This document shows positions 1 through 9,814 of a stretch of 64,000 nucleotides of DNA, piece after piece; position 1 is the stretch's first letter; every line of letters begins with the position of its first letter. The stretch spans positions 1-64,000 of the forward strand of contig NZ_BSPW01000073.1 of the NCBI RefSeq assembly GCF_030161235.1. The letters are read 5' to 3'. Under the pieces are notes generated by a model that had not been told where the DNA came from, searched no databases, and saw nothing but the letters and a program-made list of their open reading frames with translations. Source of the DNA: Vibrio zhanjiangensis. Its GTDB lineage: Bacteria; Pseudomonadota; Gammaproteobacteria; Enterobacterales; Vibrionaceae. The position numbers and the translations under genes were made by a program.

Positions 1-7
1 CCTTAAG

Positions 8-3000
8 ATGGGTAACTATGTGAATGAGAATGACCTTCGCAGGGCTTTAAACCAGCCAATACGTGAAGACTATTATTTTGATGCGCGCAATACGGGGGCG
101 AATCAAGCTCGGTTTTATAACAATGGGTTTGGTTCTGAGCGAGACTTTAATGATCCAGATGGTTTAAACCATGATCCATTTACACAGGGGCCTAAACTTA
201 AGCCTTTACCAGAAGCAGTAACGAGCTATCCTGGCTCTCGAAGCTCAACCCGAATGGGGGATTTCAGCAATAAAGAACGAGAGGTTTGGCGCAAACTTTC
301 TCATGAGGTACCTACAAAAGCTAGTGGTTGGGTTAGTTTTTCTCTATCGGAGAGTCGATTTATTAGAGACTATTCTGACCTATATTCAGCTGAAAAGTTG
401 GCACAAACTATTGAATATTTCTACCGTAACAACTTAACGCCGTGGTATGACAATACCGAAGACTTAGAACGTGACTTTTATCAGAGATTATCTGATGTAA
501 CGTTAGACAATGGACATGTCATCGAGTCTGAAGATATACAACTCTATCTTGAACTATATGGTGGTCCAGAGAAATTTGCTGATGATAATATTGATTCTTG
601 GAAAGGGAAGAAAGAGGCTCGGATCGTGGGTGCGGTGGCTCAGCGAATTGATGATATTCGTGTGGGGAAATCCCACCCAATACGTGAGCTTGTCAAAAAT
701 AATCGACCAGATGAATTCGTTACACAATTTATGCTAGATAACGGCATTGAACTTAAACCCAAAGACACTTTTATAGGATATAAAATCGATTCCGACTTTA
801 ATCCTGATAATTTGGAGAATGGCTCATTAACAACCAATAGCAATTGGTCTAGAGATATTGCAAACTTTGAATTACTTCTTGAAAGACAAGGACTTGAAAA
901 GCCGTTTAAGGAGCTGAATTTCGATGAAGTATTTTTCACCAGTGACGGCATGACGGGAGCAGGGCGTGCGGTTCGGCGTATTGGCGATGAAATAAAAAAA
1001 GCAGATGGTCTATATGTTTATCGGGGGCTAGATGGACAAGATATTATCTATTCGAGGCATACGGGGAAACTGTATTATTTTGCTCGTACTGGCGATGAAC
1101 CTACCTCAAGAGTAAAAGTCTGGACTGGTGGGGAAGGCCAATCTACAAGCACTATAAATTCCACCGACATAAGAGAGCTAACACTAGGAATCGGGGCTGA
1201 TGATCGGGTACATGAGTTTGACTTTTTCTTGCCAGTCAAGACTCAATCGACGGTTCTTGAAATAATGAAACGTCGAGATGAAGCTTTCTATCCTTATGAA
1301 TTAGAAAATCAGTCGCAGTTCAATAAAATAGACTCTTCGGATCCGACTCCAGCCTTTACGTCGAAACTAAACGAATCTTTTAATAACCCCAGTGTAGAAA
1401 ACAATATAAAAGAGAGATTGCGCTATTTACCACTTATGAACATCCTCGCAGAGGAGGGAGAGCATACGGCTATACAGCTATGGTTGAGTGAATTCTCACG
1501 CGGCGAACGACAAGCTAAACTATCGAGTTTACCCTTGCTTGGAAATATGATTTCACCACAAGATAACCCAAATGTTTTTTATATACCGCTTGCTCAGAAT
1601 GATTCTGAACAGTTTGATGGTTTAATGGTCAACTGGGAAAGAGGCGAAGTGATCCCAGTTCCAAGGGACCCAGCATTACAAATAGATCTCTATAAAACGC
1701 GCCGGTTTAGGAGATGTTTTGGTGAGGGTATTTCAAAACAAGTAAGGGATGAGGCTGAGAAAGCGGCTATAAATAGTAACTGGTATGCAAGCGCGAGTAA
1801 CCCTAAGAATGAATATGGGCGCCATATTGGTAATATATCTGTTTACAACATGATAAACAATTTCAGCGCGTACACTGGTTCGATTTATTACTTGGACGAA
1901 GTCATTAAAAGAGATGAGGAGATGCCACCAGCTTCTCGTTACCAGACATTAGATCAAGCTAGGACAAAAGGCCCCAAGAAAGAGTGCTATGGTGAAGTCC
2001 ATAAAAATGGTCTCAAGCAAAGGGTTAGGGAAACTGTTCTCCAATATGTTGAGTTGACGGCTTTGGGAATCATAGAACCTAACCCGAGTGACTACCAAAC
2101 CGCTCTTGAGCACCTTGCACGATTGTATGGAATGAGTAAAGAAGAGGTGTTGACTCAACTAGCTGAAGACAATGGAGGTCGCCTAACTAGGATTTCTGAT
2201 ACGGTAAATGTAGTAGAAGAAGGTGTCTCAATTGAGAAGAACCTCATGTCTTATGACATATCCCAAAACTTGAAAGCGAACCTAGAGAGTGATTTCGATT
2301 ACCATGTTACATCAGCATCAGAGGAAAGAACCCAGCGTGTTATTGAAAGCTTGCGAGTGCCGCTTCGAATTGTTAGTTACGGTCTGGCTGTTGGACTTGG
2401 CTTTGCATTTCCTGGTGTGGGAGCTGCCGTTATTGGAGGAATGGTGACGACTTTTCTCACCGATACAGTGTTGGATATTGTTCAGCTTGGAACAGAAGAT
2501 AACCTTGAAAAGAGACAGGAGTTACTCGAGGGAATTATAGGGAAGTGTTATATTTCTCTTGGTGCCGAATTAGGAGGTGCTGTTCTTGGCCCAGCTGCGG
2601 CTAAACTGGTCAAGTGGATGACAAAGACAGTATCAAGCAAGATACTAGGTGAATCCGCTGAAGGAATTTCAGAACTGATAGACAATATGGACCTTCGTGC
2701 TCTGCAGGAAAGAATTGATATTGAAAGGGGAATGTCATCTCGACAGGTTATCAAGACCCGTTGGGGGCGGATAAGAACTCGAACAAAAGCTGCGAAACCT
2801 GAAGTCAGAACTAGAAAAGCTCCAATCACTCGAGATTTGACTGAAGAGCAGCAAACTGAACTATTTGAGAATCAACTGTCTCACAAATTTAGGACCTACA
2901 GTATGTTCGAATCAATTTGGTCAGAAACAGTGACTCCTAGAGACATCTTGAAGGCGGCTACGATACTCGGATTGACTAATGAGTTGATGCTTCAAGTTGA

Positions 3001-3622
3001 AAAAGCCTTTGACCCTGAAATTTCTGGGCACGGTCTTTTTCAAATAACTAAGATGTTGTTTGTATACTCTCTTGCTGGTGCCACGACTGAAGCGTTAAGT
3101 TTAAAAAGTGCAGATGATCTGCTTGATGAGGCAATGACAAAGCTAAACATTCCGCAACAGAAGCGGCTTGAGCTTCTTCGTAAAGCTAGAATAGACAAAC
3201 AAAAGTTATTGGACGACCCTCAAGTCAAAAGAGCGAGGGCAGCTATGGATTCTACAGATCCTGTTGAAAGTTCTGTACAAGAGTCTAATGGGCCAGTTGG
3301 AAGAGATAATCAAGATTCAAATCATTATCCCGAAGATAATTGGAACGATGAAGCAAACCGCTTAATGAGGCTTAATAAGTGGCTTCTAGAAAGTGATTTC
3401 GATATAGATAATAGGGAGTTGCTTGATAAGTGGCTAGAAGGTGATTTCGATATAGATAATAGGGAGTTGGTTGACTTCGACCCAGATATCAGTGAAGCAA
3501 CGCTTGCTGTAGGTGAAGATCTTACGCCAAAAGAGATGGGTTCTATCCCAAAACGTCAAAGGAAAGATGGGAATCGAATGCAAGAAGAGCAACACCCACT
3601 TGCAGATAGAGCCGAAGTTTAA
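8..3622 (+). CDS. Large dermonecrotic-toxin-like protein (1204 aa)
   Basis: No family is recognised with certainty. The protein is very large and has no signal peptide. A long hydrophilic N-terminal half is followed by Gly/Ala-rich hydrophobic stretches at about residues 785-825 and 850-875, then basic and acidic segments. This layout recalls the membrane-inserting region of PMT/dermonecrotic and TcdA/TcdB-like toxins. The last 90 residues are polar, acidic and probably disordered, and include a short tandem repeat (SDFDIDNRELL / GDFDIDNRELV). The first in-frame ATG is at position 8 without a clear ribosome binding site, and there is no in-frame stop before it, so the true 5' end may lie outside the window. 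A strong terminator follows. The neighbours are a small coiled-coil gene and a second giant toxin-like gene, which supports a joint role in virulence or competition. No catalytic motif was identified. The toxin call is inference. Confidence 0.6.
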   Translation: MGNYVNENDLRRALNQPIREDYYFDARNTGANQARFYNNGFGSERDFNDPDGLNHDPFTQGPKLKPLPEAVTSYPGSRSSTRMGDFSNKEREVWRKLSHEVPTKASGWVSFSLSESRFIRDYSDLYSAEKLAQTIEYFYRNNLTPWYDNTEDLERDFYQRLSDVTLDNGHVIESEDIQLYLELYGGPEKFADDNIDSWKGKKEARIVGAVAQRIDDIRVGKSHPIRELVKNNRPDEFVTQFMLDNGIELKPKDTFIGYKIDSDFNPDNLENGSLTTNSNWSRDIANFELLLERQGLEKPFKELNFDEVFFTSDGMTGAGRAVRRIGDEIKKADGLYVYRGLDGQDIIYSRHTGKLYYFARTGDEPTSRVKVWTGGEGQSTSTINSTDIRELTLGIGADDRVHEFDFFLPVKTQSTVLEIMKRRDEAFYPYELENQSQFNKIDSSDPTPAFTSKLNESFNNPSVENNIKERLRYLPLMNILAEEGEHTAIQLWLSEFSRGERQAKLSSLPLLGNMISPQDNPNVFYIPLAQNDSEQFDGLMVNWERGEVIPVPRDPALQIDLYKTRRFRRCFGEGISKQVRDEAEKAAINSNWYASASNPKNEYGRHIGNISVYNMINNFSAYTGSIYYLDEVIKRDEEMPPASRYQTLDQARTKGPKKECYGEVHKNGLKQRVRETVLQYVELTALGIIEPNPSDYQTALEHLARLYGMSKEEVLTQLAEDNGGRLTRISDTVNVVEEGVSIEKNLMSYDISQNLKANLESDFDYHVTSASEERTQRVIESLRVPLRIVSYGLAVGLGFAFPGVGAAVIGGMVTTFLTDTVLDIVQLGTEDNLEKRQELLEGIIGKCYISLGAELGGAVLGPAAAKLVKWMTKTVSSKILGESAEGISELIDNMDLRALQERIDIERGMSSRQVIKTRWGRIRTRTKAAKPEVRTRKAPITRDLTEEQQTELFENQLSHKFRTYSMFESIWSETVTPRDILKAATILGLTNELMLQVEKAFDPEISGHGLFQITKMLFVYSLAGATTEALSLKSADDLLDEAMTKLNIPQQKRLELLRKARIDKQKLLDDPQVKRARAAMDSTDPVESSVQESNGPVGRDNQDSNHYPEDNWNDEANRLMRLNKWLLESDFDIDNRELLDKWLEGDFDIDNRELVDFDPDISEATLAVGEDLTPKEMGSIPKRQRKDGNRMQEEQHPLADRAEV
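3377..3475 (+). repeat. In-frame tandem repeat in the toxin-like gene
   Basis: Two adjacent units of 51 and 48 nt start at 3377 and 3428. They share an identical 29-nt core at 3393-3421 and 3441-3469 and encode two copies of an acidic motif around DFDIDNREL. The near identity at DNA level suggests a recent duplication inside the gene. Confidence 0.85.
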
Positions 3623-3674
3623 TATTACTCTAAATAAAAGGCTTAGATATAGCTAGACCTTTGTCATCAGATTG

Positions 3675-3700
3675 ACACCGCCAATTGGCGGTGTTTTTTT
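3675..3700 (+). terminator. Rho-independent terminator after the first toxin-like gene
   Basis: A perfect ten-pair palindrome (ACACCGCCAA/TTGGCGGTGT) is followed at once by a run of T. It lies 53 nt after the stop codon and separates this gene from the coiled-coil gene downstream. Confidence 0.85.
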
Positions 3701-3783
3701 ACGCATTTTATACGCTCTATTCATCGTTCTTTGGGTTATCTTATCACTCGTTTTTCAAATTAATTGTTTAAGGATAAATTACC

Positions 3784-4218
3784 ATGTCGAATGACGCTCT
3801 AGAACCTAAAGTATCCAACCCATTCGAATCGTTTACTTCTCTTGCAACGCCATTGGTCTTGGCCGAATCAGGGCTGACATCGATTGATAGTAATCGTATG
3901 AAAGCGCTAGGAGAAAATTTATGGCAATCATTGCAAGACACGTTTGAACAATCTGTCGATTTGGTCCAAAAGGAAGTAAACCAGCAATACCATCAGATTC
4001 ATGACCAAGTAGAAACGGAACTCGAACAGGTTAAGCAAACCATAGAAACTATTCCACAAGAGATATCTAGACAGGTGGATTCGGCCATTACGGATGCCAG
4101 AGAAAAATCGGCAAGTTGGTTTGATGAAATGAAAGAGAAAGTGGATGACTATCAATTGGATGAGCGAATCGAGAGTAGTTTTGATTCTTTGAAACATGCC
4201 TTTGATGTTTTTAAATAA
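3784..4218 (+). CDS. Small coiled-coil protein between two toxin-like genes (144 aa)
   Basis: The function is unknown. The protein is acidic, has no signal peptide or membrane segment, and from about residue 45 to the end is a continuous amphipathic, charge-rich helix pattern (many E, Q, K and D, with repeated E-x-x-Q-x-K spacing), like a phasin or apolipoprotein-type coiled coil. The ATG has a good ribosome binding site (AAGGA) ten bases upstream. It has its own transcript start region because a terminator separates it from the gene upstream, and it ends 186 nt before the 1794-aa toxin-like gene. Its size and position would suit a chaperone, adaptor or immunity-type partner of that large protein, but nothing in the sequence proves this. 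Confidence 0.6.
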   Translation: MSNDALEPKVSNPFESFTSLATPLVLAESGLTSIDSNRMKALGENLWQSLQDTFEQSVDLVQKEVNQQYHQIHDQVETELEQVKQTIETIPQEISRQVDSAITDAREKSASWFDEMKEKVDDYQLDERIESSFDSLKHAFDVFK

Positions 4219-4300
4219 TGGCAAAACGGTAGAGGGGACTAAATCTAGGGGAGGGATATAAACTATATTGAAGTTTAAATTAATAATATGGGAGTGCTTT

Positions 4301-4332
4301 AATAGCAATTGAATGTATTGTCCATTGCTATT
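4301..4332. repeat. Inverted repeat upstream of the 1794-aa toxin-like gene
   Basis: AATAGCAAT and ATTGCTATT form perfect nine-base arms 14 nt apart, about 75 nt before the chosen ATG at 4405. It could be an operator or a 5'-leader hairpin. It would fall inside the coding sequence if the upstream TTG at 4309 were the start, which is a further argument for the ATG. Confidence 0.6.
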
Positions 4333-4404
4333 TACAATCTAGATATTTGTATTTTCGATAGGCTGAGAGTTCACATTAACCAATATAATGAGGAGCTTCA
4401 GTTT

Positions 4405-7400
4405 ATGACCGAAGAAATAAATCCCCTTCATTCACAACCCCCTTATGTTTTCGGGGAAGTCAGTAATACTAATTTGTCCATTGACCCTGATGTTGACCAT
4501 TTAAAAACACCGCTTATATTGCCTTGGAATGGTATTTCAGAGGATGAGACTTCAAGCCGTTCAAAGAGAACACGTCGAGATACGTATGCATTTAATCCAG
4601 CATCGAGCCCCGTTCAGCTTGATATAGTAGCTCAAGTTCATGGTAGGCTAAGTCGTAGGCTAGCGAGTATGTCAACGTCAGATCTTAATTCCTTGTCATC
4701 TGACGTCTTTATGATGGATCAGCTAAACTGGCTTCGTTGTTATTTTAGTTCTAACCCCGAGGCATTGAGGTATATAGATGGTGACTTGAGAACTCGAAGT
4801 TTATGTCTGCAATGGAACCTACACAATGACACAGATTCTGTTTTACTCAATGATCTGTTGGCAGTTGGATTCCCCGGATTGACAAATGGTGTGAATGCGG
4901 CAAGCCCTGCGATCCTAGTGAGTCGGATCAATGACGGTGGAGCAGGAACATGGGATGCATTCCATGTACTCCCTTTAGGAAAGATATTTGGAGCGTCAGA
5001 TGGAATGAGGCTTGAAGCCGCATGGGGACGAGCTACTTGTCGACCTCTCTATCAAAAATCGGACGATTATCGTCGAGGGTATGCGTCAGGTTCAACTGGT
5101 TTACCGTCAGAGGTTGACGCTATAAAAAGCTCATTACTGTGGGCATATAACCAAATACGATCAGAGGGTACGGACAAAGCGATACGCAGTATTACTGCTT
5201 CAGATCGCTATGACCAATTGGAGCGAGATATGCAAACTCGCTTTGGTTTCTCACAGGGAGAATTTGAGCGTACACCACAAGACCCAGAAATATTGAGCAC
5301 TCTAATTCGGTTACAAGGTGCGGTAGCATACCTAGCTTATGATCATGCTGTGCTCACGGGTAGCAACCCTCAGCTAGATCCCGCAGGAGAGGGCTATGTG
5401 GGATACATGAATCTGCGTAAGATGTTTACCGCTTTGTTGGCAGGTTTGAGGCGATATTTGGCGACATCAAAATCAAATATGTCGGAAGTCAAAGCCCAAG
5501 CGTTAACCGCGGGCAGTCTATTAGATACTGTTAATGCCAATATGAAAAACTTGCTAGATGAAGAAGTAAGAAAGTTCGTCGCTAGATTTTCAGCTAAGTA
5601 TCCCCGCATCCCTCTTACCGAAGGTTCGACGTTTTTGATTCGAAGCGTGTCGGTTCCCCTCATAGCTCCGGTGGGGCCAATGGGGGCAGTGTCTTACCCA
5701 ATTGGCTCAAATCCATATACAACGGAGACGATGTCACTTTCTGACATGTTGATGAAGCCAATACCAAGAGGCGAATGGTATTACCCAGATGGACGGTCAG
5801 TTTCCAATAGGGACAAGGCTTGCATCGTGGATGAGATCACCAAAACCAGATATGACATGGACACAGAAATTCCATTTCGCTTTGACCAAGTTCTTCGTTC
5901 AAAACAAGCAGACTATACTCGTGTGCTGGGAAGTGCGTTAGAGCTGCATGCCAACCAGTTTGTGAATAATGAAGCGAATCCAGCACATCAAAGAGAGTTG
6001 GTTGAAAAATTTAAAAAAGGTAACAAGCCAGCCTATAAATGTGCCTTTAAAGGCCACACGGTTTATGGGTCAGTATTTATTCCATATTCAGATGACGACG
6101 GTCAAACGGAATACGGTTCGGATTTGAGTAAAAACGGCCTTCTGTATTCGCCATACAATGGTTTTGTTTGGCTTGAAACCGACCGTTTTACCGATACTCA
6201 ATATGTGGCAATGAGAAATGGATTGAGCATACAAGGAAAGACCGAGCTTGATGCCGCTATGGAGGTAAAAAGCCTACCCTCAACAGGCTTGATATATCCG
6301 GGCTATATGGGGATGGGGGGATATGTTCAGATCCCTCCCATTTCAGTAGGGCCTTTACGGTATTTTGACGCTCAAGTGGATAGCGAACATTTGACGTTTA
6401 ATTACAATACAACGCCCCTCTATCTCACCAATTCTATTTCAGAGTACTTTGATGAGGTGTTCTCAGCTTCTCATGTGTCATTACAAGATAGATGGGATGA
6501 GATAAGAGATCACTTGATGTTAGCTGTCAGCATTTTAAATATCGCTGCGATACCTTTCCCTTATCTTGGTCTTGCGTTGATTGCAGGCAACATCACCATA
6601 GCTATTGTCACGCTTGCCGATCGCACCTCAAGTACAGGAGATAGGGCTTGGGCTATTGCTGACTTAGTCTTGGAACCACTTGGTGCAGTTGGAGACATCT
6701 TAACTTTGTCCACGAAAGCAACGAAAATGTTGACTGATATTGCGCAGACTTCCGGAGCAAACTCTCCAGCCTTTACTCGAAAGCTTATAGAGCTTGCGCA
6801 AGTTGAGTTGATAAAACAGCCTAAGAGAGTGAACGATAAGATAGTGGGTATCGTAGGTCGAATTGGTGATAACTCTGATTATCCAAGTTTTGCGACCGCG
6901 ACACGGACTCCAAATGTCCCTTCAAATGGGATGTGTCGAGGGTTAGCATTCAAGGATGCAATCAGCCGATTAAATGGTTCGCCTATTGATAACCTAACCA
7001 CAGAGTTTTCTCAAAACTTATCCTTAGCAGATGATGTTCAAGTCTTACATTGCACTCAACCTGTGGTGTTAAATCGTTCGCAAGTACTGAGTAGTCGAGA
7101 AGCAAGACTTGCAACAAGAAAGGCTGTGGGAGCATCCGAGAGGGGAGGTAACTCTGTTAGCCTAGATGAAGAAATGACATTTTCACGAGCGAATGCGGAG
7201 ATCTTGGTTCAATTAGCTAAGCATGATGAGTTGAGTATGGTCATAGGCACTCGTACTCATACAGTGTCCCTTTCTAAATCTGGAATAGGAGCGAATGCCA
7301 AACTGACTTTATTTGACTCAGCGGCAGACCAGCTTTTTGAGTGGCCACTTGGCAATGAAAAGCAAAATGTCGCTGATATACTCAATTATATTGCGTCCAA

Positions 7401-9789
7401 TTATGATAAGGGTGTATCAAGACAACTTGGCGATAATCCACTGTTATTGACTGTGTTAACCAAGAGTCCTGAGTCTCGTCACATATATGTACCCAAAGCT
7501 GGAATGGAGTCATTGATGGCTGCCGTTAACCAGCTTGATTTGGATGTTTCACAAGGTAGGCTCATTCAACCGATTATGGTCAAGGGTCCAGCAGAAAAAG
7601 CAGCGCTGCAAGCTGATCTCGTAACACTAGCCGCTACGAAACCAGAGCTAAAGCCTTTGCTTGATAGCCTTGAAATCGAAGAGTTACAGCCTAATCGATT
7701 GTCAGCCTTATCAATAGAAAATAGTGCCCTTACTGTGGTTGGACAAAGTGATGTACCTGCATCGAATATTGTTACTGATCTCAGCGCGCTACCAAAAGGG
7801 TACATCGATATTCGCTACCTTGATGCGCGCCGTGCAGCAAACGATTCTATGTCGGTGAATCATCGTACTCGCCAATTCAGCAGCGAAAACTTGGTCATTG
7901 TTGGTGGCACAGACATCAAGGCAACACCATCGGAAGCATTGGCAACTGCGATGGAAAATGCGGGCTACTCACATACTCGGGTAAGAGATGGAAAGCTAAA
8001 ATTCCCGCTGGATCGAACTCGAGAAGAATGGAACATCATTGGGTTGGAGCAGCGCGGAAGAGCAAAGAATGTCATTGCACAAAATTCGAATCAAAGTGGT
8101 GACTCTAATGGTGTTGCACTTGCTTTACGTGACAATCGAGAAAGAAAACTCTTATATCTGACAAGCCCTCGTGATCACAGGGGACATAAGACGTTGCGTT
8201 ATTACCTTGACATGGGCGTCGAACGTGAGCAAATCTGTGTTATCAATATCAACCCAAGGGACGAACAACTCCCAGATGATATACAAGCTCTGGGTAAGGT
8301 AATAATCCTAAACAGCCAGCCTGGTATAGAAGTTGAGCCCAACCAAGTTTATCATGCACTTACGGGTTCTTTGGGGAAAAATAAGTCCCAATTTATAGGC
8401 AAACTGGAGGGTTATACAGAGTTTGAACAAGAGCTTAAGGCGTTTGGTGTCGATGAACCAAGTGATGTTGGTCAAAGTACTAGACACATTGCTCAAGATA
8501 TTGCGGGTGGTAAGTCACAGGCTACCAAAAACTTCTTTACGCGAACTTGGAATGCTTATCAAAACCAAGCAGTGAATGCTGAGGTTACTCAACAAGTTGA
8601 TGAGGTTTACAGACAGATCAAGGACAGTATAACTCGAGAAGGGTGGAAAGGTGTCTCTCTAGTATGGTCAAGAGGATTGAATGGCGAAGAGTTTAGTAAA
8701 TTAAGAAGCTTGGGCGACAGGAACAGTCTATCGGTTTCTTCACCAATGGAGCAGGTTGAAGAAGTTAAATCCTTTAAATTGCTTGATGAGCAAAAGAGAA
8801 ACCCTCACCACTTAATGACGCCACAGTTATACGAAACGCTGAAGGAGGTCAATACCAAGAAAAAAATGCTCACTATCCCTATTGGAGATCCTATTGAATA
8901 TTCTCCGTATCATTCAGCGCTTACAGGGGCAACTAAGCAATACTATTTAAATAGTGATGTCTCTGATGCATTAAATCTAATCCAGTATTGGAACAAATCG
9001 AGTGAGCTAAGGGACGCAAACCATGGAAAGTTTAATCAAGGTGTATTCTTGCAGCAGCTTTTCAAAAAATTAAGTGAAGATGGCATACCACTGCAACAGG
9101 TAGGATTACGCTCTGGTGAGATGGAAAAAGGGGCCTATATGGGGATCCCGACTCTCTATCTTGAAGAACATAATGCAGCCAAAGGTAGTGCGCGTTTACT
9201 ACCCGTTACCAGAGGTGGTGAAGTTGCAAGAGAAGCTGATGAAAGCCAACGAGTAAAAGATGATGCCCTTAAAATAGCTCAAAAGACAAAGCAAATACAA
9301 AAGTTTAATGATGATATTTTGAAGAACAAAAGCAAGTTATCGACAATACGAGCAAAGGACTCAAACAACCAACGCGGTATTGCTGGTATCGAAAAAAACA
9401 TTGAAAAGCTTGAAGCTAACAAGCTGACTTTGGAAGCAGAGGTGGCTCAGCTCGAAGAGTCGATAAAAGCGTATCAGCTAGATGCCTCTTTTTCGGCTCC
9501 CCACCGTGTTGTTAATGAAGGTGACGGCTTGGGTGGGTTACCTTACTTTATAAGAGAAAATCTTGAAAACTACGTGGGTCTTTATGCGGCGCAGAATCCT
9601 GCGGATATGCAATTACTTCGGCTTTGGTTACGCGACATAGCATCGCAGGGCGCGGATACTTTATTTGAAAGCGTTCCGGAGCATATTGCTAAAGGAACCA
9701 TGACGCCTTTTGAAGTGGATATACTTGGGAATTATATAGAAGACGTTATTGCCAATTTCTCGGCGTATCGGACAAAATATCTGCCATAG
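4405..9789 (+). CDS. Giant toxin-like protein with a C58 (YopT/AvrPphB-like) peptidase-type domain (1794 aa)
   Basis: This is a multidomain protein without a signal peptide. A basic RSKR motif follows a polar N-terminus at about residue 53. A hydrophobic region (about 705-780) could insert in membranes. After it comes a domain with a NGMCRGL motif: Cys844, then His952 (THTVSL) and Asp971 (LFDSA). The order and spacing (108 and 19 residues) resemble the Cys-His-Asp triads of the C58 cysteine peptidases YopT and AvrPphB, and similar domains occur in PMT-type toxins. The last third contains an unrecognised domain and a coiled coil at about 1620-1700. The start was set at ATG 4405, where GAGGAG lies nine bases upstream; a TTG at 4309 would add 32 residues but has no good ribosome binding site. 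The family assignment is inference from motifs, and no homologue search was possible. A target-cell protease toxin or effector is the likeliest role. Confidence 0.65.
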   Translation: MTEEINPLHSQPPYVFGEVSNTNLSIDPDVDHLKTPLILPWNGISEDETSSRSKRTRRDTYAFNPASSPVQLDIVAQVHGRLSRRLASMSTSDLNSLSSDVFMMDQLNWLRCYFSSNPEALRYIDGDLRTRSLCLQWNLHNDTDSVLLNDLLAVGFPGLTNGVNAASPAILVSRINDGGAGTWDAFHVLPLGKIFGASDGMRLEAAWGRATCRPLYQKSDDYRRGYASGSTGLPSEVDAIKSSLLWAYNQIRSEGTDKAIRSITASDRYDQLERDMQTRFGFSQGEFERTPQDPEILSTLIRLQGAVAYLAYDHAVLTGSNPQLDPAGEGYVGYMNLRKMFTALLAGLRRYLATSKSNMSEVKAQALTAGSLLDTVNANMKNLLDEEVRKFVARFSAKYPRIPLTEGSTFLIRSVSVPLIAPVGPMGAVSYPIGSNPYTTETMSLSDMLMKPIPRGEWYYPDGRSVSNRDKACIVDEITKTRYDMDTEIPFRFDQVLRSKQADYTRVLGSALELHANQFVNNEANPAHQRELVEKFKKGNKPAYKCAFKGHTVYGSVFIPYSDDDGQTEYGSDLSKNGLLYSPYNGFVWLETDRFTDTQYVAMRNGLSIQGKTELDAAMEVKSLPSTGLIYPGYMGMGGYVQIPPISVGPLRYFDAQVDSEHLTFNYNTTPLYLTNSISEYFDEVFSASHVSLQDRWDEIRDHLMLAVSILNIAAIPFPYLGLALIAGNITIAIVTLADRTSSTGDRAWAIADLVLEPLGAVGDILTLSTKATKMLTDIAQTSGANSPAFTRKLIELAQVELIKQPKRVNDKIVGIVGRIGDNSDYPSFATATRTPNVPSNGMCRGLAFKDAISRLNGSPIDNLTTEFSQNLSLADDVQVLHCTQPVVLNRSQVLSSREARLATRKAVGASERGGNSVSLDEEMTFSRANAEILVQLAKHDELSMVIGTRTHTVSLSKSGIGANAKLTLFDSAADQLFEWPLGNEKQNVADILNYIASNYDKGVSRQLGDNPLLLTVLTKSPESRHIYVPKAGMESLMAAVNQLDLDVSQGRLIQPIMVKGPAEKAALQADLVTLAATKPELKPLLDSLEIEELQPNRLSALSIENSALTVVGQSDVPASNIVTDLSALPKGYIDIRYLDARRAANDSMSVNHRTRQFSSENLVIVGGTDIKATPSEALATAMENAGYSHTRVRDGKLKFPLDRTREEWNIIGLEQRGRAKNVIAQNSNQSGDSNGVALALRDNRERKLLYLTSPRDHRGHKTLRYYLDMGVEREQICVININPRDEQLPDDIQALGKVIILNSQPGIEVEPNQVYHALTGSLGKNKSQFIGKLEGYTEFEQELKAFGVDEPSDVGQSTRHIAQDIAGGKSQATKNFFTRTWNAYQNQAVNAEVTQQVDEVYRQIKDSITREGWKGVSLVWSRGLNGEEFSKLRSLGDRNSLSVSSPMEQVEEVKSFKLLDEQKRNPHHLMTPQLYETLKEVNTKKKMLTIPIGDPIEYSPYHSALTGATKQYYLNSDVSDALNLIQYWNKSSELRDANHGKFNQGVFLQQLFKKLSEDGIPLQQVGLRSGEMEKGAYMGIPTLYLEEHNAAKGSARLLPVTRGGEVAREADESQRVKDDALKIAQKTKQIQKFNDDILKNKSKLSTIRAKDSNNQRGIAGIEKNIEKLEANKLTLEAEVAQLEESIKAYQLDASFSAPHRVVNEGDGLGGLPYFIRENLENYVGLYAAQNPADMQLLRLWLRDIASQGADTLFESVPEHIAKGTMTPFEVDILGNYIEDVIANFSAYRTKYLP

Positions 9790-9814
9790 ATAGCTTTAGT
9801 TATCACTCATCCAC

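Noticed and set aside
4309..4404. TTG at 4309 as the start of the 1794-aa protein
   Set aside because: No ribosome binding site at a useful distance, and an inverted repeat lies inside the extension. ATG at 4405 has GAGGAG at the right distance.
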